Shown piece after piece: positions 46,712 through 59,999 of a stretch of 64,000 nt of DNA (position 1 is the first letter of the stretch; each line of letters starts with the position of its first letter). The stretch lies in contig NC_090999.1 of the NCBI RefSeq assembly GCF_041146395.1, forward strand, positions 70,127,001-70,191,000, given 5' to 3'. This stretch comes from Eulemur rufifrons (taxonomy: Eukaryota; Chordata; Mammalia; Primates; Lemuridae). Made by a program: the position numbers and the translations under genes. The notes under the pieces were generated by a model. That model searched no databases. It was given only the letters and a program-made list of their open reading frames with translations, and had not been told where the DNA came from.

Positions 46712-48398
46712 AAAGAAACACTAAGGAAGGAAATAGCACAGGTGATAAATAGATGGAAAATCATATCATGCTCATGGATCAGTAGAATCAGCATTGTTAA
46801 AAAGTCTATACTACCCAAAGTGATCTACAGATTCAAGGTAATCCCTATTAAAATACCAATATCATTTTTGGAGATCTAAAAAAAATAATTCTGCACTTCA
46901 TATGGAACCAGAGAAGAAGCCATATAACAAAAACAACCTTAAGTATAAAGAACAAATTGGGAGGCATTAAGTTACCAGACTTCAAGCCATCCTACAAGGC
47001 TACAGTAAACAAAACAGCATAATACTGGCACAAGAACAGAAACATAGACCAATGGAATAGGACTGAGAACCCAGATGTAAAATCATCCTCATATAGCCAT
47101 CTGATCTTTGACAAAGTAGAAAAAAACAGACACTGGAGAAAAGAATCCCTATTCAATAAAGGGTGCTGGGAAAATTGGATAGCCACATGTAGAAGACTGA
47201 AGCAGGATCCTCACTTCTCATCTCTCACAAAAATCAACTCACGATGGAAAACAGACTTGAACCTAAAACATGAAGCCATAAGAATTCTACAAGTAAACAT
47301 TGGAAAAACTCTTATAAAAGACATCAACGTAGGCAAAGAATTGATGAAAAAGTCTCCAAAAGCAACCACAGCATCAACAGAAGTAAATAAATGGGACCTG
47401 ATCAAATTAAAAAGGTTCTGCACAGCCGAAGAAACTATCACTAGAGCAAATACACAACCTACAGAATGGTAGAAAACATTTGCATGCTATACATCCGATA
47501 AAGGACTGACACCTAGAATCTGTATAGAAGTAAGGAATACCAGCAAGAAAAAATCAAACAACCCCATTGAAAAGTGAGCAAAGGACATGAACAGAAACTT
47601 TAATAGCCACTAATAGACAAGAAACATATAAAAAGATGTTTAACGTCTCTAATCATCAGGGAAATGCGAATCAAAACCACAATGAGATATCACTTAACTC
47701 TAGTGAGAATGGATTTTATCAAAAAATTCCAAAACAACAAATGTTGATGTGGATGCAAAGATATAGGAACACTTGTACACTGCTGGTAGGACTGCAAATT
47801 AGTACAACCTCTGTGGAAAGTAATATGGAGATACCTCAAAGAACTAAAAATAGAACTACTATTTGATCCAGCAATCCCACTACTGGGCATCTACCCAAAG
47901 TAAAAAAAGACTTCTGTAATAAAGACATCTTTGCTTGAATGTTTATAGCAGCACAATTCACAATTGCAAAGATATGGAAACAACCCAAGTCCCCATCAAT
48001 ACATGAGTGGATTAATAAAATGTGGTATATATATACCATGGAGTACTACTCAGCCACAAAAACAATGGTGAACTAACACCTCTTGTATTATCCTGGATGG
48101 AGCTGGAGCCCATTCTCCTAAGTGAAGTATCATAAAAATGGAAAAACAAGCACCAAAAGTATTCACCAACAAATTGGTACTAGTTGATCAATACTTATAT
48201 GCACATATGGAAGTAACATACATCGGGTGTGGGGCAGGTGGGAGCAGGGAGGAAAGGATGAGTACATTTACATCTAATGGGTGTGGTGCACACAGTTTGG
48301 GGGATGGCCATGCTTGTAGCCCTGACCCAGGTGGTGCAAAGGCAATATATAATATGTAATCTAAATGTTTGTGTCCTCATAATATTCTGAAAAAAATA
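46712..48398 (+). mobile_element. 5'-truncated older L1 (ORF2 3' part and 3' UTR)
   Basis: Begins at the ORF2 position corresponding to residue about 775 of the intact copy (KEIA...NRWK) and runs to the stop, then 3' UTR and a degraded A-rich end. Frameshifts and stops break it. The best remnant (47257-47472) reads [16 protein letters not shown] onward, homologous to residues about 955-1022. More diverged than the adjacent twin-primed copy. Confidence 0.88.
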
Positions 48399-48959
48399 AT
48401 TTCATAGGAGGCCAGAAAGTAGTGTAAAGGCATGATGTGTCATTCCAAAACTGACCTGACTTTGCTGAGCTGAATTAAAAGGAATGAAGCAAGGTGTTAT
48501 TTCTTTATAAAGTTCCTATTTCACTAAATAGATTCACTCCAAGAATTCCACATTCAAATGTCTGCAATCTCCCCCAACAAGGGTAAAATGTACATAACAA
48601 ACATAAGTCACAGTGGAAAACTTGATGCTTCCAGAAATTAGATGAGTTATCAAATGTCTTTACTATTATGGCAGTTTCCCTGCTAAAATTTAATATTGGT
48701 AACTTAATGGCTAATCAATCCAATTAATGAACAATGGAATATATGAAGTGGATTTTGTTACATGAGTAAAGTCACTTAGCCTTAAAATAGCTGTCTTAGC
48801 AGCTATTCTAAAAAGTGTGATCAATAAATTATCAATAAATTATTTCCTACATTAAAAAAGAAAAAAAGAAAAAGGAGATGCCCTTGATAATTCTATGATC
48901 CTCATACAATCAGTTGAGAAAACATAAGAGCAAAAACAATTTTCCCAAAGAAATTCTGC
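48399..48959. other. unassigned DNA
   Basis: No gene or repeat family recognised. Confidence 0.5.
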
Positions 48960-49165
48960 TTCAAGATTGACGCATCAACTCCTGCCCAAATTTTCAACCT
49001 GCCTGCCTGTCCTAAAAATTTAAGACTCGCCTGATCTATGAATTTGAAACCTGCCAGCTACCACAATCATGTGAGCCAATTCCTTAAGATAAATCTCTCA
49101 AAATATACACATATATTTCATTGGTTTGCTTTCTTTAGAGAACCTGCCTGATACATACACTGTGC
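48960..49165 (+). mobile_element. ancient repeat tail, family unresolved
   Basis: '...aatcatgtgagccaattccttaagataaatctc...' through '...agagaacctgcctgataca' is a text I know from a common old mammalian interspersed repeat. The stretch 45767-45822 resembles the other end of the same family, but the interior is absent. Confidence 0.45.
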
Positions 49166-49429
49166 TATAAAAGGCCAACATAGATTAGGTTTCTCCTCAT
49201 TGCCAAAATGTGACTTTACTGACATAGGCCACCTAATAATGCTCAAAAAAAAAAAAAAAAAGCTGCCCTTCTCATTCAGCAGTTCGCTATCAAAGAAAAC
49301 CTATTACACTGAGGCAAATGGATTCCTAAATCATGTTCCAACAGCAAATTCTGCTTAAATAATACCCTGATGTTCATCTCAAGGGATAGAGAAGAGTGCA
49401 CATTGATTGGTGGCTCTTCATGCTCTTTC

Positions 49430-49690
49430 CACTTGCTAAAATTCTACTTATCTTTCAAGACCTGACCTAGCCATACATCCTCCATGAAAGCCCTGCTGAT
49501 TATTCAAGTCACATTAATTTTTCTCCCCCTTGAAACAACTAAGCACATATTCTACACTTTCCACTTGCCCTTTAATTATTTATGACTGTGTATCTCAGCT
49601 CTACAATAGAATCCTCAGCTCCTGAACCATACCTGGCTAATATCCATGTGGCTTTTAACAGGCGATCCACTAAACAAATATTCAGAAGGT
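49430..49690 (+). mobile_element. L2 fragment (ancient LINE, 3' region)
   Basis: '...atctttcaagacctgacctagc...catcctccatgaaagccctgctgattattc...' matches the recurring text of the L2 3' region. Diverged, no ORF. Confidence 0.6.
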
Positions 49691-51854
49691 ACTTGTTGGT
49701 TTGTCAGTTTAACTTGTAGCAACCTGAAATAAGGCTGGTTTCAGGAATATGGCCCTTGCAGTAATACCTGATCCCCAAACAATAACTGTCCTCAAACAAT
49801 GACATCCTACTCAACTGACCATGAAAGCCCAAAATAGAGTACAGCATATTTGCAGAGACAGAACAAAGGATGATCCTACACTATACACTAAATAATGACC
49901 CAAGTATGTGTTGAAGTTCCAATAAGATTTTTAGTTATATTTATGATTCACATGTTATCTATTATGTGAAATTCTTTTTTAATTCATGTAGATTTCTGGT
50001 AATCTTGTCTTTGCTCTTTTTTCACATATGTCAAACCACCATAAATTTTAATTATCTTAGTGATATTTTACATGGTCTGATTATATTAGACTAGTGACAT
50101 TCATGGTATGTTTATTCAGATGCATTTATGAATATAAAAATTCACAATTTTCTTTCTATTGTACACTTTTTTACATATTTATAACTTAATCCCTAGAAGC
50201 CATCATTGGTAATTAAATTTATTTTCAGTGACTTTTACATACAGAATAAATATTAAATCATCTCAAGGGAGTTTTTTCCATGTTCCAAGTAAAAAGAAGT
50301 GATAATTCATTGAAGTATACATGGTAACTGTCAACTGAGTAACTTGCTTCCTTATACAGATGTGTTTCAAATTTATAACTCAGAAAATTCTCACTTTATA
50401 ACTTCTCCAGAATTATTGAGAGTATATTATTGGTGAAAATGACTACTATAAATGTCTTAGTTGGTAGATTTCATATACAATTCTATATGATTTATTTAGT
50501 GACAAAAAGATATTTGTCAACATAAGTGTATTTCTGCATGGGTATCACTAAGTAGCAGTTTTCTCCAAAGACAAGCATTTGTTCTTTCATAGACTATAAT
50601 CCCCATCTTATTATATTACAACTGATCAAGGATAGTCGTTGAAGTGACCTGGTTGCCCTCTACAGGATTCTAAGGATAGTGACAAACTTTATCCATACTA
50701 TTATTGTAGTTTCAGTTTCACCTTTAAGGTCTATCACCTGATTCATGGCCCAATATATGTGAGATTTTCACTATAATTTACTTTTTCTGTTCTACCTTCT
50801 CCACTACCATCCCCTGTGATATTAGTCTATAAAATATAATATTACTACTGAAGTCCCCACGTTGCTTTAGAAGATAAAGGGTATTTGCTGAATTGTACAT
50901 TGGACTATATCCCCAGGACTAGTGATTTTAAAATTCACAATTTTTTTAAAATATTCTTACTGAACTACTTGCTTCTATTTTCTCATTCTTATCACTGAAA
51001 ACTTATGCAAGGAAGGAGTTGACAGAATAGTTTCAGAGTATTATGGTAATAAGTTATTTAACATTTATTTTACTTTAATTAATTGAAAGCTTTGTGTTTT
51101 CATCAACAAGAAATCTCTACATGAAGATGTGATTTCACTGATAATAAGAATATTAAAATTTAGAAATGCAAAAGTGGCATCTAGCTGAGTAGACTGGCTC
51201 CAACATTAAGCATATCATGCTGCCCAATATGACATGTCTATAGCAGAGTAGGAGTTAGTTAATTCATCAACACAACAGGCTAAAAGAAAACCCATTGTGT
51301 TCATTGTCCTCATAAACAAAAACAATGCCTCCTTAGTCCCCACCATCATTGTATCCAGGCAGTGTCATGTCTGAGAGAATAATAAGTGATTTCACACACA
51401 GTGCCACACACCACACACAAAGAAACACTTTTATCTCTCCTTACCTCAAGCAACAAAGAATTTGTCCTGCATTGCAATATCTGAGTCATGTTTCTGAAAA
51501 ATAAAATAGAAACACCCAACAGGTAAAAACTGAGGAGGAGGTCACATGTGCCAAAAATTTGAGTAAGTAAGAAGTTATTGGTGCTATCTTTCTTTCATCT
51601 TCTATTTCCTTATAAAATTTAAGACTGTTAGCCTGTCATTTCCAATTTCATGCTTGCATACTAATTTTAGCAACTACTTACCATCATGTTACAGACAAGG
51701 GACCAATAGGAAGAAGTAAAGTGTTGGATATTTTTATTTTTCTAAGTCAAATTGACACATCTCATTTATATGGCACACACAATACATGAACAAAATGTTT
51801 GAGGAGTTATTTTTTCCCTAAAAGAACAGACCAAGAGGAAAGCTACTGCTTTTT
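49691..51854. other. unassigned AT-rich DNA
   Basis: No gene or repeat family recognised over about 2.2 kb. Confidence 0.5.
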
Positions 51855-52060
51855 AAGTCAGAGGATTCAGCTACACTAGTCACTAAATAAGGGATTTTAT
51901 CTAAGTGATATAACCTGCCCGAGCTTCATTTGGCTTTCTTATAAATAAAAGATAATAATAGAATACTTCACAGAATTATAAGAATATGTGAATATGAATA
52001 TATAGATAAGCTGTACAAATGTCAATCTAAATTATAGCATATAGCATAGGTAGTAGAAAT
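51855..52060 (+). mobile_element. MIR SINE fragment
   Basis: '...ataacctgcccgagcttcatttggctttcttataaataaaagataataatagaa...' fits the MIR core in sense. Diverged. Confidence 0.55.
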
Positions 52061-52339
52061 TACTATCCTGCAAATACTTCCTCACCTGAGATCCTTGGAT
52101 TTTTCACAGTACTCCATCCCACTCCCACCAACGCCATCAAGTACTATCATGTTGAAATCATGTTGACTGTGGCCCTGTCTACAAGGGAAAAAATCCAAAT
52201 CAAAAGCTTCTTCTTCCCCAATCCACTCTTCACTTTAGCTGGATAAATCTACATCCCATTTGATCAAGGCCACCCTAGGAGCTTATCAAATAAAGTTTTA
52301 TTGCAAAGTTATCACTGGATCAAGGATGAATCAAAAACA

Positions 52340-52580
52340 AAAATAAAAATGATAGCAGCAATAATGAGGGCAAATACAATGCCAGGGTTTTTGAAATGGA
52401 CAGCAGTCATTTTGCATGTATCTTTGTTTCATATAAAACTTGTATATGTAATTTATTTGTACATATTATCTCTTATATCTCATAGATATCACCTTTATTA
52501 TTTGATATATAGAAAGCCCAAGTATTATCACCTTTATTTAAGGTCATACCAAGACTGAGTGCTGGATCTGAGCCAACAGA
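52340..52580 (-). mobile_element. possible MIR SINE fragment
   Basis: '...tatcacctttatttaaggtcatacc...gagtgctggatctgagcc...' resembles an antisense MIR. Weak. Confidence 0.4.
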
Positions 52581-52847
52581 TACAGTTTTTTATTCCCCAA
52601 AGCTGTAATACAAGACTACCTCTCTAATTTTGAAACAAATGGAACACAGAAAGTTCCACACAGTGGCTGTTAGCAGAAAGCCTTTAAAAGATTTCTCTTG
52701 GCAGAGTAGCCAAATGACTATCTTCCCAGACTACACAGAGGGCTGGAATAACATTCAGGCTGGTCTAAACATGTAATAAAAGGAGAAGATGTGAAACAAT
52801 CATCTGGATGAGTGTAGAAGTCAATACACATCATCACCTAGTGTATT

Positions 52848-53140
52848 AGGGTAATGTATTCTAGCTGTCCTAGCAAAGACATGAACAGATCTCAGTGGCT
52901 TAATTATAAAAGTTTATTTCTCACTTTTTGTAGTCTGATGCAGATCAGGCATTTTCCCCAGTCTCACACCTAGTTAAATGAACTGTAAAACACCATCCCA
53001 TGAGTATGTAGCAGGGAAAATGAGGTATGAAGAAGACACATCAGCTGCTACAGGCTTAGATCTCAAAGTTACACATTCACATCATTTCAAAAATGGCCAC
53101 ATGAGACTATCTTATTGAAAGGGAGGCTGAAATCACAGAA
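52848..53140. mobile_element. ancient LTR/MER-like repeat
   Basis: '...agatctcagtggcttaattataaaagtttatttctcac...' and '...catttcaaaaatggccacatgag...' parallel the repeat at 26810-27150. It lies close to the retroviral pol relic, but a link is not shown. Confidence 0.4.
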
Positions 53141-53485
53141 AATCTATTGTGGACATTCCACAGAGGGAAGATGGACCACTTGATCCAAAATTTGATTGAG
53201 ATATCCAAACTGATGATATCACACATGCACCAAGCGGGTATGAAAAGATTTATTATTCATATAAGAAAACTTTTTGGAAGAATGCAGGGAAGAGTTTCAG
53301 ACAAGTCCAAAAAAGTGCAGAAAGGGCCAACTGCTGACCAAAGTATCAGAGATGAGTGATCAGCTTGAGGTTTTATAGTTTTGAAGGGACAGATATAGGC
53401 TGAAAGTTTCCTCACAAGAATCAGGTTTCAGCTTCCCACCAGCACCAAAGGAGACAGTTTCTGAACCTCTTATCAGCATATCCAC

Positions 53486-54900
53486 CTATAGGAAAGACAG
53501 GGAAAGGGGGTTAAAAGCTATCAGCAGTTGATCATCAAAATTGGACTCAAATTCTTTATTATAATTCACTCCTAATGTTTGATAGACAATAGAAATGTAT
53601 CCTGTTTCATCTACTTGTATTTGAATTTGCTTATATAAACCACCATGGTACTCTATGAGACCTGTAGCCTCCGGCTGGTAAGAAAGGTAAAACTTCCATT
53701 GAACATCTTGTTTAAAAGCTAATTTTTTTGTATTGTGAGTAATGAAATTAATACTTTGGTCACTATGAAAAGTGACTAAACTCTGAAGAGAATAAGGATC
53801 ACCAAGGTGAGGATGCACATTATTGTTTTAGTATGTATAGAAACGTGTGTTTTTGAATTATAGTATGTATTAATATTTTCAAAATCTGTGAGCAAGAGAC
53901 TCCAGAATTCTTTACCCCAAAGGAGAAAACAGACAAGAAACTGTTGTGGTTTCCACTGACCACATCAGACAGCCAAATCAATGGAGATGGTCCAAGAATC
54001 TGTAAAAATGGGCTTATTGTTTTCCAGGAAATCCATTAATAAGATGACTACTTGAAGTGCTAATCCTTGAGCCTGATCATTTATCAGTGATTCCAATTAA
54101 GAAATGAAGAGCAGATCTATAGCAAGCTTCATCCCATGTAATGGTGGCACAGCCATTCAGAAGTATACTTTCTCTTTGATGTTCACCAGGGGTTCCCCAG
54201 GTAGCCAAGGGGTCCAAGAGATGAGTGACCTCCTCCAGTATCATGGGATTTGGCAAGGGATTGAAGATAGGAAAGACCCTTCTTTCTACAGGTATGATAC
54301 ATGAGAGGGCCCAGTCTTGGATCTATCCTATAAGTATAATTTTCATTGTAGCAAGGAGGCCACTAAAATTGTGCCTACCTTACAGGGTGCAGTTTCTATG
54401 AACCAATGCATAATGGGCATCTGGGTATGAAGGGTCATAGTTTAGGACCTGTGAAACAGTCTATTTCCAGATCGAAATATGTGATCACCAATTGCCAATC
54501 TGGTGGTGTATAGCATAAATTTCGGAAGTCAATTTTTTGCTCAGGAGCCAATGGACCATTTACAATCATCATGAATGGTACAGAGACTACAGGAGGGATG
54601 AGAAGATGTTAAGTTCTCTACAAAGAAAAAGGTTCTTGTGGGTAAAAATGAGAGTGGCCATTGTATTGCAATTTAGACAGATTCCAGGGCCTTTTTTATA
54701 AGGATTCCATTTAAGGTAAACCAAGTTTTAACACCATAAATGGGCTTAACAAAATTTGTTAAAAAAAGGAATTAGTAGCAACTAGAAAATATAAAACCCT
54801 AACAGATATTGGGCTTTTGAGCTGGTAAATAGATGCCTTGACAGTGTCTGAGGTAGAGTGGCCCTCAGATTACCAAGTAATTTCCAAAAATTAACTGAAG
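53486..54900 (-). pseudogene. pol: endogenous retrovirus pol relic (RNase H to integrase)
   Basis: Minus-strand frames recall a retroviral Pol C-terminal half. Around 53940-54000 a segment reads FTDSWTISIDLAVW, a RNase H motif with the catalytic Asp in TDS. Around 54390-54440 MPIMHWF fits the connection/RNase H border. 53818-53486 is an open 110-codon frame with SYQPEATGLIE, the integrase core region where the third catalytic residue (Glu) lies, followed by an integrase C-terminal part. Stops and frameshifts separate the pieces, and I found no gag, env or paired LTRs. Class (ERVL- or ERV1-like) is unresolved. The upstream boundary is approximate. Confidence 0.7.
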
Positions 54901-55072
54901 TATTATGAGGTCTTGCCTTGTAGTATGTGTGGGACGATGCAAAACTCTTTTTTGTTTTCTTCTTTTTGACTATTTGCATGCTTTGAATGAGTATTGACAA
55001 ATGAATCTCAGAGGAAAAGATATCAGTGTGATGTCACACCTGTGTGCCTAGAAAAATGTGGATGGAAGACAT

Positions 55073-56336
55073 GAGGGTACTTCAAAAAGTTTCTGGCAAA
55101 TGGGATTAAAGAAGAAAAAATATATGAATTTTATTTCCCAACTTAAGCTTTATCAAGTGTAAGACATTTTGTAAATGATGATACCAGCCATTTAGTCCAT
55201 CCTTAAAGAACTGAGGATCCTGGAAATTTAACCATGTCAATGCAGACTTTTTACATTATTAACTGAAAAATATCTGTGTCCTTTAAAGATATTTTAAGAT
55301 TAGGAATCAAAAGGAAGTCAGAAGGAGCCAAATTAGGACTTTGAGGTAGTTGCCTGATGATTTCCCAGTGAAACTTTTGCAAAATTGCCCTTGTCTGATG
55401 AGAGAAATGAGCAGAAGCATTGTCATGGTGGAGAGGACTCTCTGGTGAAGATTTCCCAGGCACTTTCTACTAAAGCTTTGGTTAACTTTCTCAAAATGGT
55501 ATCGTAATAAGTAGATATTATCATTCATTGGCCCTCCAGAGAACCAACAAGCAAAATGTCTTGTGCATTCCAAAGAACTTTTGCCAAATGCTTTGCTCTT
55601 ACCTGGTCCACTTTTGCTTTAACTGGACCACTTCCACCTCTTGGTAGCCATTGCTTTGATTAATTATGCTTTATCTTTGGGATCATACTGGTAAATCCAT
55701 GCTTTATCTCCTGTTATAATTCTTAGAGCAAATGCTTCAGGATCTTGATCTCACTTGTTCAAAATTTCCTTTGAAAACTCTGCTTTTGTCTGCAGCTGAC
55801 CTGAGCACAGGGGTTTTGATACTCGTTGAGTGGAATCTTTGCTCAACTTTAATTTTTCAGTCAGAATTGTGTAAGCTGAACCAATTGAGGTGTATATAGT
55901 GTTGGCTATTATTTGTTCTGTTAATCATTGGTCTTATTCAATTAAGGAGCAAATAAGATTAATTTTTTTCCTCACAACTCAATGAGGATGGTCTGCTGTT
56001 GGGGCTTCATCTTCAACATTGTCATGTCCCTTCTTCAAATGAGTTATCCATTTGTAAACCGTTGATTTCTTTGGGCCGTTGTCACCATAAACTTTTAATA
56101 AGGATCAATGATTTTACCATTCTTTCAGCTAAGTTTCATTATAAAGTTAATGTTTGTTCTTGCCTTAATTTTAGCAGAGTTCAAGTTGCTCTGTCAGGAA
56201 CTCTTTTCAAACTGAAAACTTAAAGTTCTCAGTGCCTTCAGCTAGATCCTATTCAGACATGCTATAACAGATTAGTACAAGTTTATTTTTGTGAAAAACA
56301 TTTTGAAGACCATGCAAAGTTTTTTGATAATATGCA
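55073..56336 (-). pseudogene. mariner DNA transposon with broken transposase
   Basis: A ~1.26-kb segment with decayed terminal inverted repeats (GAGGGTACTTCAAAAAGTTT at 55073; counterpart near 56306-56336). On the minus strand it encodes fragments of a mariner transposase: the start region with the helix-turn-helix end 'YGDNGPKKSTVYKWITHLKKG' shortened around 56090-56030, the first catalytic Asp region (WIYQYDPKDK, about 55690), then HHDNASAH (second Asp, 55422-55424) and SPNLAPSDF (third Asp, 55317-55319). Exactly 34 residues separate the last two Asp, the DD34D signature of mariner. Stops and frameshifts elsewhere make it inactive. Subfamily not resolved. Confidence 0.85.
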
Positions 56337-56889
56337 TTTTCAATGAACACTGTGAAGACTCCTGATATTCATAAATTTTATTATTTACAGTAATCTCAGT
56401 TTAAAATTTGGAAGCTGAAAAATACTAGCTGTCCATCAATTCATGCAACCTTTTTAAATAAGCAATCATCTTTTGCTCCAAATAATCTCTCCTGACTGCC
56501 CCACATGGCCTTCAAAATCTTCTCTCTCTTTTGATATTATCACTCCACCTTCTCCACTTCTCACTGCTTCCTGTATGCTCTACTGTTCAGTAGAAGTAGT
56601 GTTTATATTTCTTTAGATTTACCCCTCCTAACTCAACTTTTTTCATTTATTTCTGTACCTTTGACAAAATCTGGCAGATTTCACTGCTCTCAAATATATT
56701 ATGTGCCCTCAAAGCACACTTTTTCCAAGAAAGACTTCTTGGATTGAGGAACAGGCACAATGTCCTCTCAACCATAGTCCCTCAGAGAACCATTTTCTTA
56801 GAATTATTTCTTAGAATTATTTCTTAGAATTATTGAATATATTTGTATGTTGTTACCTGAAAGAAAAAATTCATTATTGTTTATACATT
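56337..56889. other. unassigned DNA with a 13-bp tandem repeat
   Basis: Three copies of a 13-bp unit (TTAGAATTATTTC) lie at about 56798-56834. The rest could be a decayed L2, but that is not supported. Confidence 0.5.
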
Positions 56890-57105
56890 TTTATAGACCT
56901 TAGAAAGAGCTTTCAAATATATATCTTCATTAGATTATTAAAACAGACCTAAAGTAAAGGTAGCTATGTTTTATGTCTTAAAATAAGAGAGAACTGAGGA
57001 TCTAGAAGGTAAAGTGGATTACTTAGGGACACGAAGCTTCTAAGTAGGAGAGACACAACACAAATCAAGTCTTATCATTCTCTGGCCTATTGTAATGTGT
57101 CTTGT
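56890..57105 (-). mobile_element. MIR SINE
   Basis: '...ataagagagaactgaggatctagaaggtaaagtggattacttagggacacgaagc...' is an antisense MIR core. Diverged. Confidence 0.6.
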
Positions 57106-57689
57106 GTTTGAATTCAAACCCCATAGAGTTATGTTTGCACCTTTCCAGGGCTAAGACCCTGAGGACTTGCCTTATATGTAGGTAAATAGGAGAATGTTTC
57201 CATGGCATATTTAATGGAAGCCATTAAAAGACTCTAACATTAAATCTTTTCCAGCACCTATTACTGTGATCTCACTCTGCTATTAACAATACCTCCATCT
57301 GAATTAAACCATGCTACATTCTAGAACTAATCTTGCAAAATGCAATTAGAAAAGAAATTCTCTTTAAGATATTACATATAATTGTTAATTATGAATTAAT
57401 GTGCCATATTGCTTAGTGAAGATGTGAGAATATGGCCTATAGAGAATAGAATAGATTAAAAATTTGAAGATTCCAATTTTAGGGGCTACACCTAAACAAA
57501 GTTTCATTAAATGGTTCCTTAATAATACAAGGTCATGGTTTCAGGGGTAAAATTAATTGAAAATATGGGAAAGCTCATAAGATTATCTTTACCAGTCTTA
57601 AATTTTTGTGTAGGTTTACTAATTTCACAGATAACAATACAATATTAACATCATTTTAGAAATAGTCTTTAGGCCATAGTAGAATTTCA
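57106..57689. other. unassigned AT-rich DNA
   Basis: No gene or repeat family recognised. Confidence 0.5.
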
Positions 57690-57880
57690 AGCAAACATTT
57701 TGAAATCCATAGAATCATAAATAGTTGAAATGTGAAAAAAAAATGTAAAGAACTCATTTGTCCACATCACTTTTCAGATAAGGACACAAGATCAAGCTAA
57801 GTAACTTGTTCAAAGTCAGAGAGAGGGTTTGGACCAAGGCTTATGTTATTGCCATCTATACTCTATAGTGTGGCCCCAAT
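57690..57880 (-). mobile_element. MIR-class SINE
   Basis: '...cacttttcagataaggacacaag...agtaacttgttcaaagtcagagag...' is an antisense MIR core. Diverged. Confidence 0.55.
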
Positions 57881-58030
57881 TAACTACTTGAAGTTCTCAA
57901 ATTTGGATCATGTTCTTTTTCCTCTTTTCTCTGCCTATAAATCTGCTAAAGTCCTCTACTGTATTGTGCACAAATGGGCCCTACTTCTCTATAAGGCTAA
58001 GTTTGGAGATCTCAACATGGATGAGGGCTC

Positions 58031-58410
58031 TGTCTCAGTCTGTTTTGTGCTGCTATAACAGAATACTATGAACTGGGTAATTTATAAAGAACAGAGATTT
58101 ATTGCTTATTGAATAAATTTATTGCAGTCTGGAAAGTCCAAGATCAAAGGGCTGCATCTGCCGAGGGCCTTCTTGCTGCATCGTAACATGGCAAAAAGCA
58201 TCACATAGTGAGAGAGGGCATGTGAGAGAACAGCAACGGCCCCAACTTGCTCGTATAAGGAACCCATGCCTACACACGCTAAATTAATCCATTCGTGAGA
58301 ATAGAGCCCTCATCTTCTAATCACATCTTAAAAGTTCCACCTTTCAACATTGTTTCATTGGTGTTCACATTTCCAACAGAAACTTTGGGTGACCCATTAA
58401 AACCGTAGCA
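58031..58410 (-). mobile_element. solo LTR of a MaLR-type element (MST/MLT1-like)
   Basis: Begins '...tctcagtctgttttgtgctgctataacagaatactatgaactgggtaatttataaag' and ends '...ttaaaaccgtagca', a reverse-oriented MaLR LTR. A short AT-rich duplication ('ttattg') lies at about 58100-58125. No internal region is seen. Confidence 0.78.
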
Positions 58411-58489
58411 GCCTCCTTTGGTATGTCTTTTTAGCAACATAAGTGTAACATTAGCACTTATCACAAGAGGTTACTTAAATGTTATTTAC

Positions 58490-58650
58490 CTATTTTTCAG
58501 ACCACACTTATAACCTTATATTCTTAAATGCTATTCCTCTTTGTATCCTTAACGCTAATAGCTATCCATAATTCCTATCCCTAATCCCTCAGTGGCTGAC
58601 ACAAAGTAGGTGCTAAATAAATGTTGAATACAAAAATGAATGGATACTTG
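58490..58650 (+). mobile_element. L2 3' end
   Basis: '...ggctgacacaaagtaggtgctaaataaatgttgaat...' is the typical L2 3' terminus. Confidence 0.65.
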
Positions 58651-59999
58651 TTAGAATTTTCATTTTATACAATATAAATTGTCTCTTCATATTTCTACTT
58701 AACTATAAGAAAAACATCCTTCTATGCAATATCAAATTTAAAATAAACCCATTCTTTTCTACCAGATCACAATTTATATTATAATGGATACTAGTATTTA
58801 TTATTTCAAGTTTAATAATATGTCTCTTCACCACATGTTAATGAATTTATCTTATAACTTTAAAATCACTATTATTTCTCAAACTTACTGTAGCTCTGCC
58901 ATTTACATTCCCCAGTAAGGTCTACAAAACAGAATAAATCTATTTAGAAGGATGCATTATAATTTTCAATTGTCATAGTTCCATTCATTTATTCTATATA
59001 CCCGACAGGCATTTCCCCCTATATTTTGACAGTTTCGGTTCCACTGAAATATTCATAATGTTCCCAGCCTCAAGCAGTATATCTTTAGAAGCTTCTGTAA
59101 ATTCAGATCACATCGGGAGGATAAGACATTTCAGGTTATTTCAACTATTTTGCATTGAACACAAACACATTCATCAAATTAAAGGGACATTGTCAGAGGC
59201 ACAATAGAGCATTGGGACTCTCTGCAGAAAAAAGTAACTAATATTTCATATTTAGAGGAACATTTCATAAAAGTTTTATCTTGATTATTTTCCAAGTAGG
59301 AAAGAAAAGATAGATATTTTATCCAAGTACATGACAACTATTTTAATATTCTAGTATGCTCAAATTCTGTTATGAAAGAAATTTCCTTTGGCTTCTCTAA
59401 TTATATTTTATTTAAAGTGTATGAATATATTCAACAAGTGTGGTTTAAATACTACACATTACACACTTCCTCAACCATGCATTCTATGAGACCACTATCT
59501 AATTCAAATCAATGTCTACATCATTTTCAGAGGATGTATTATTTGAAGTTTGTATTTATTGCCATTTTAAGACTTTAACTTAAACATATCTGCAATAGTA
59601 GAAAATGAGGTTGTGTTAAATTATAAAATCTGTAAAGTGTGGGTTATATCAAGAACTATAAGGATCTGAGATATCAAGCTACTCAAAACTAACAAATTAG
59701 CTTGTCACAATGTCATGGATATTAGAAGAATACAAGATATACTCGGACAAAGAAAGAATAATTTCCTGACAAATTTAAAAAATTAGAATCTTTCTATCCA
59801 CTTCTGTCATTTACTTTCTTAATGGATCCCTCCAAAAACCTTACTAATGCCTAGAAAAGCATATAAGTATTTGTTTAACACATATACATGTCTCTTTATT
59901 TATATCCATATCTATCTATATCTATATAGAGTATTAGAAAGAAAATGATTGAATGTAAGTTATGAGAAAGGGTAAGTAAAAGTAGTATTTTTAAATGCT
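58651..59999. other. unassigned AT-rich DNA
   Basis: No gene or repeat family recognised; a (TATC)n-like stretch at about 59903-59930. Confidence 0.5.

Noticed and set aside
45823..48398. A single rearranged full-length L1
   Set aside because: The two parts differ in divergence, and both include the ORF2 C-terminus and their own 3' UTR and A-rich end, so they are two insertions.
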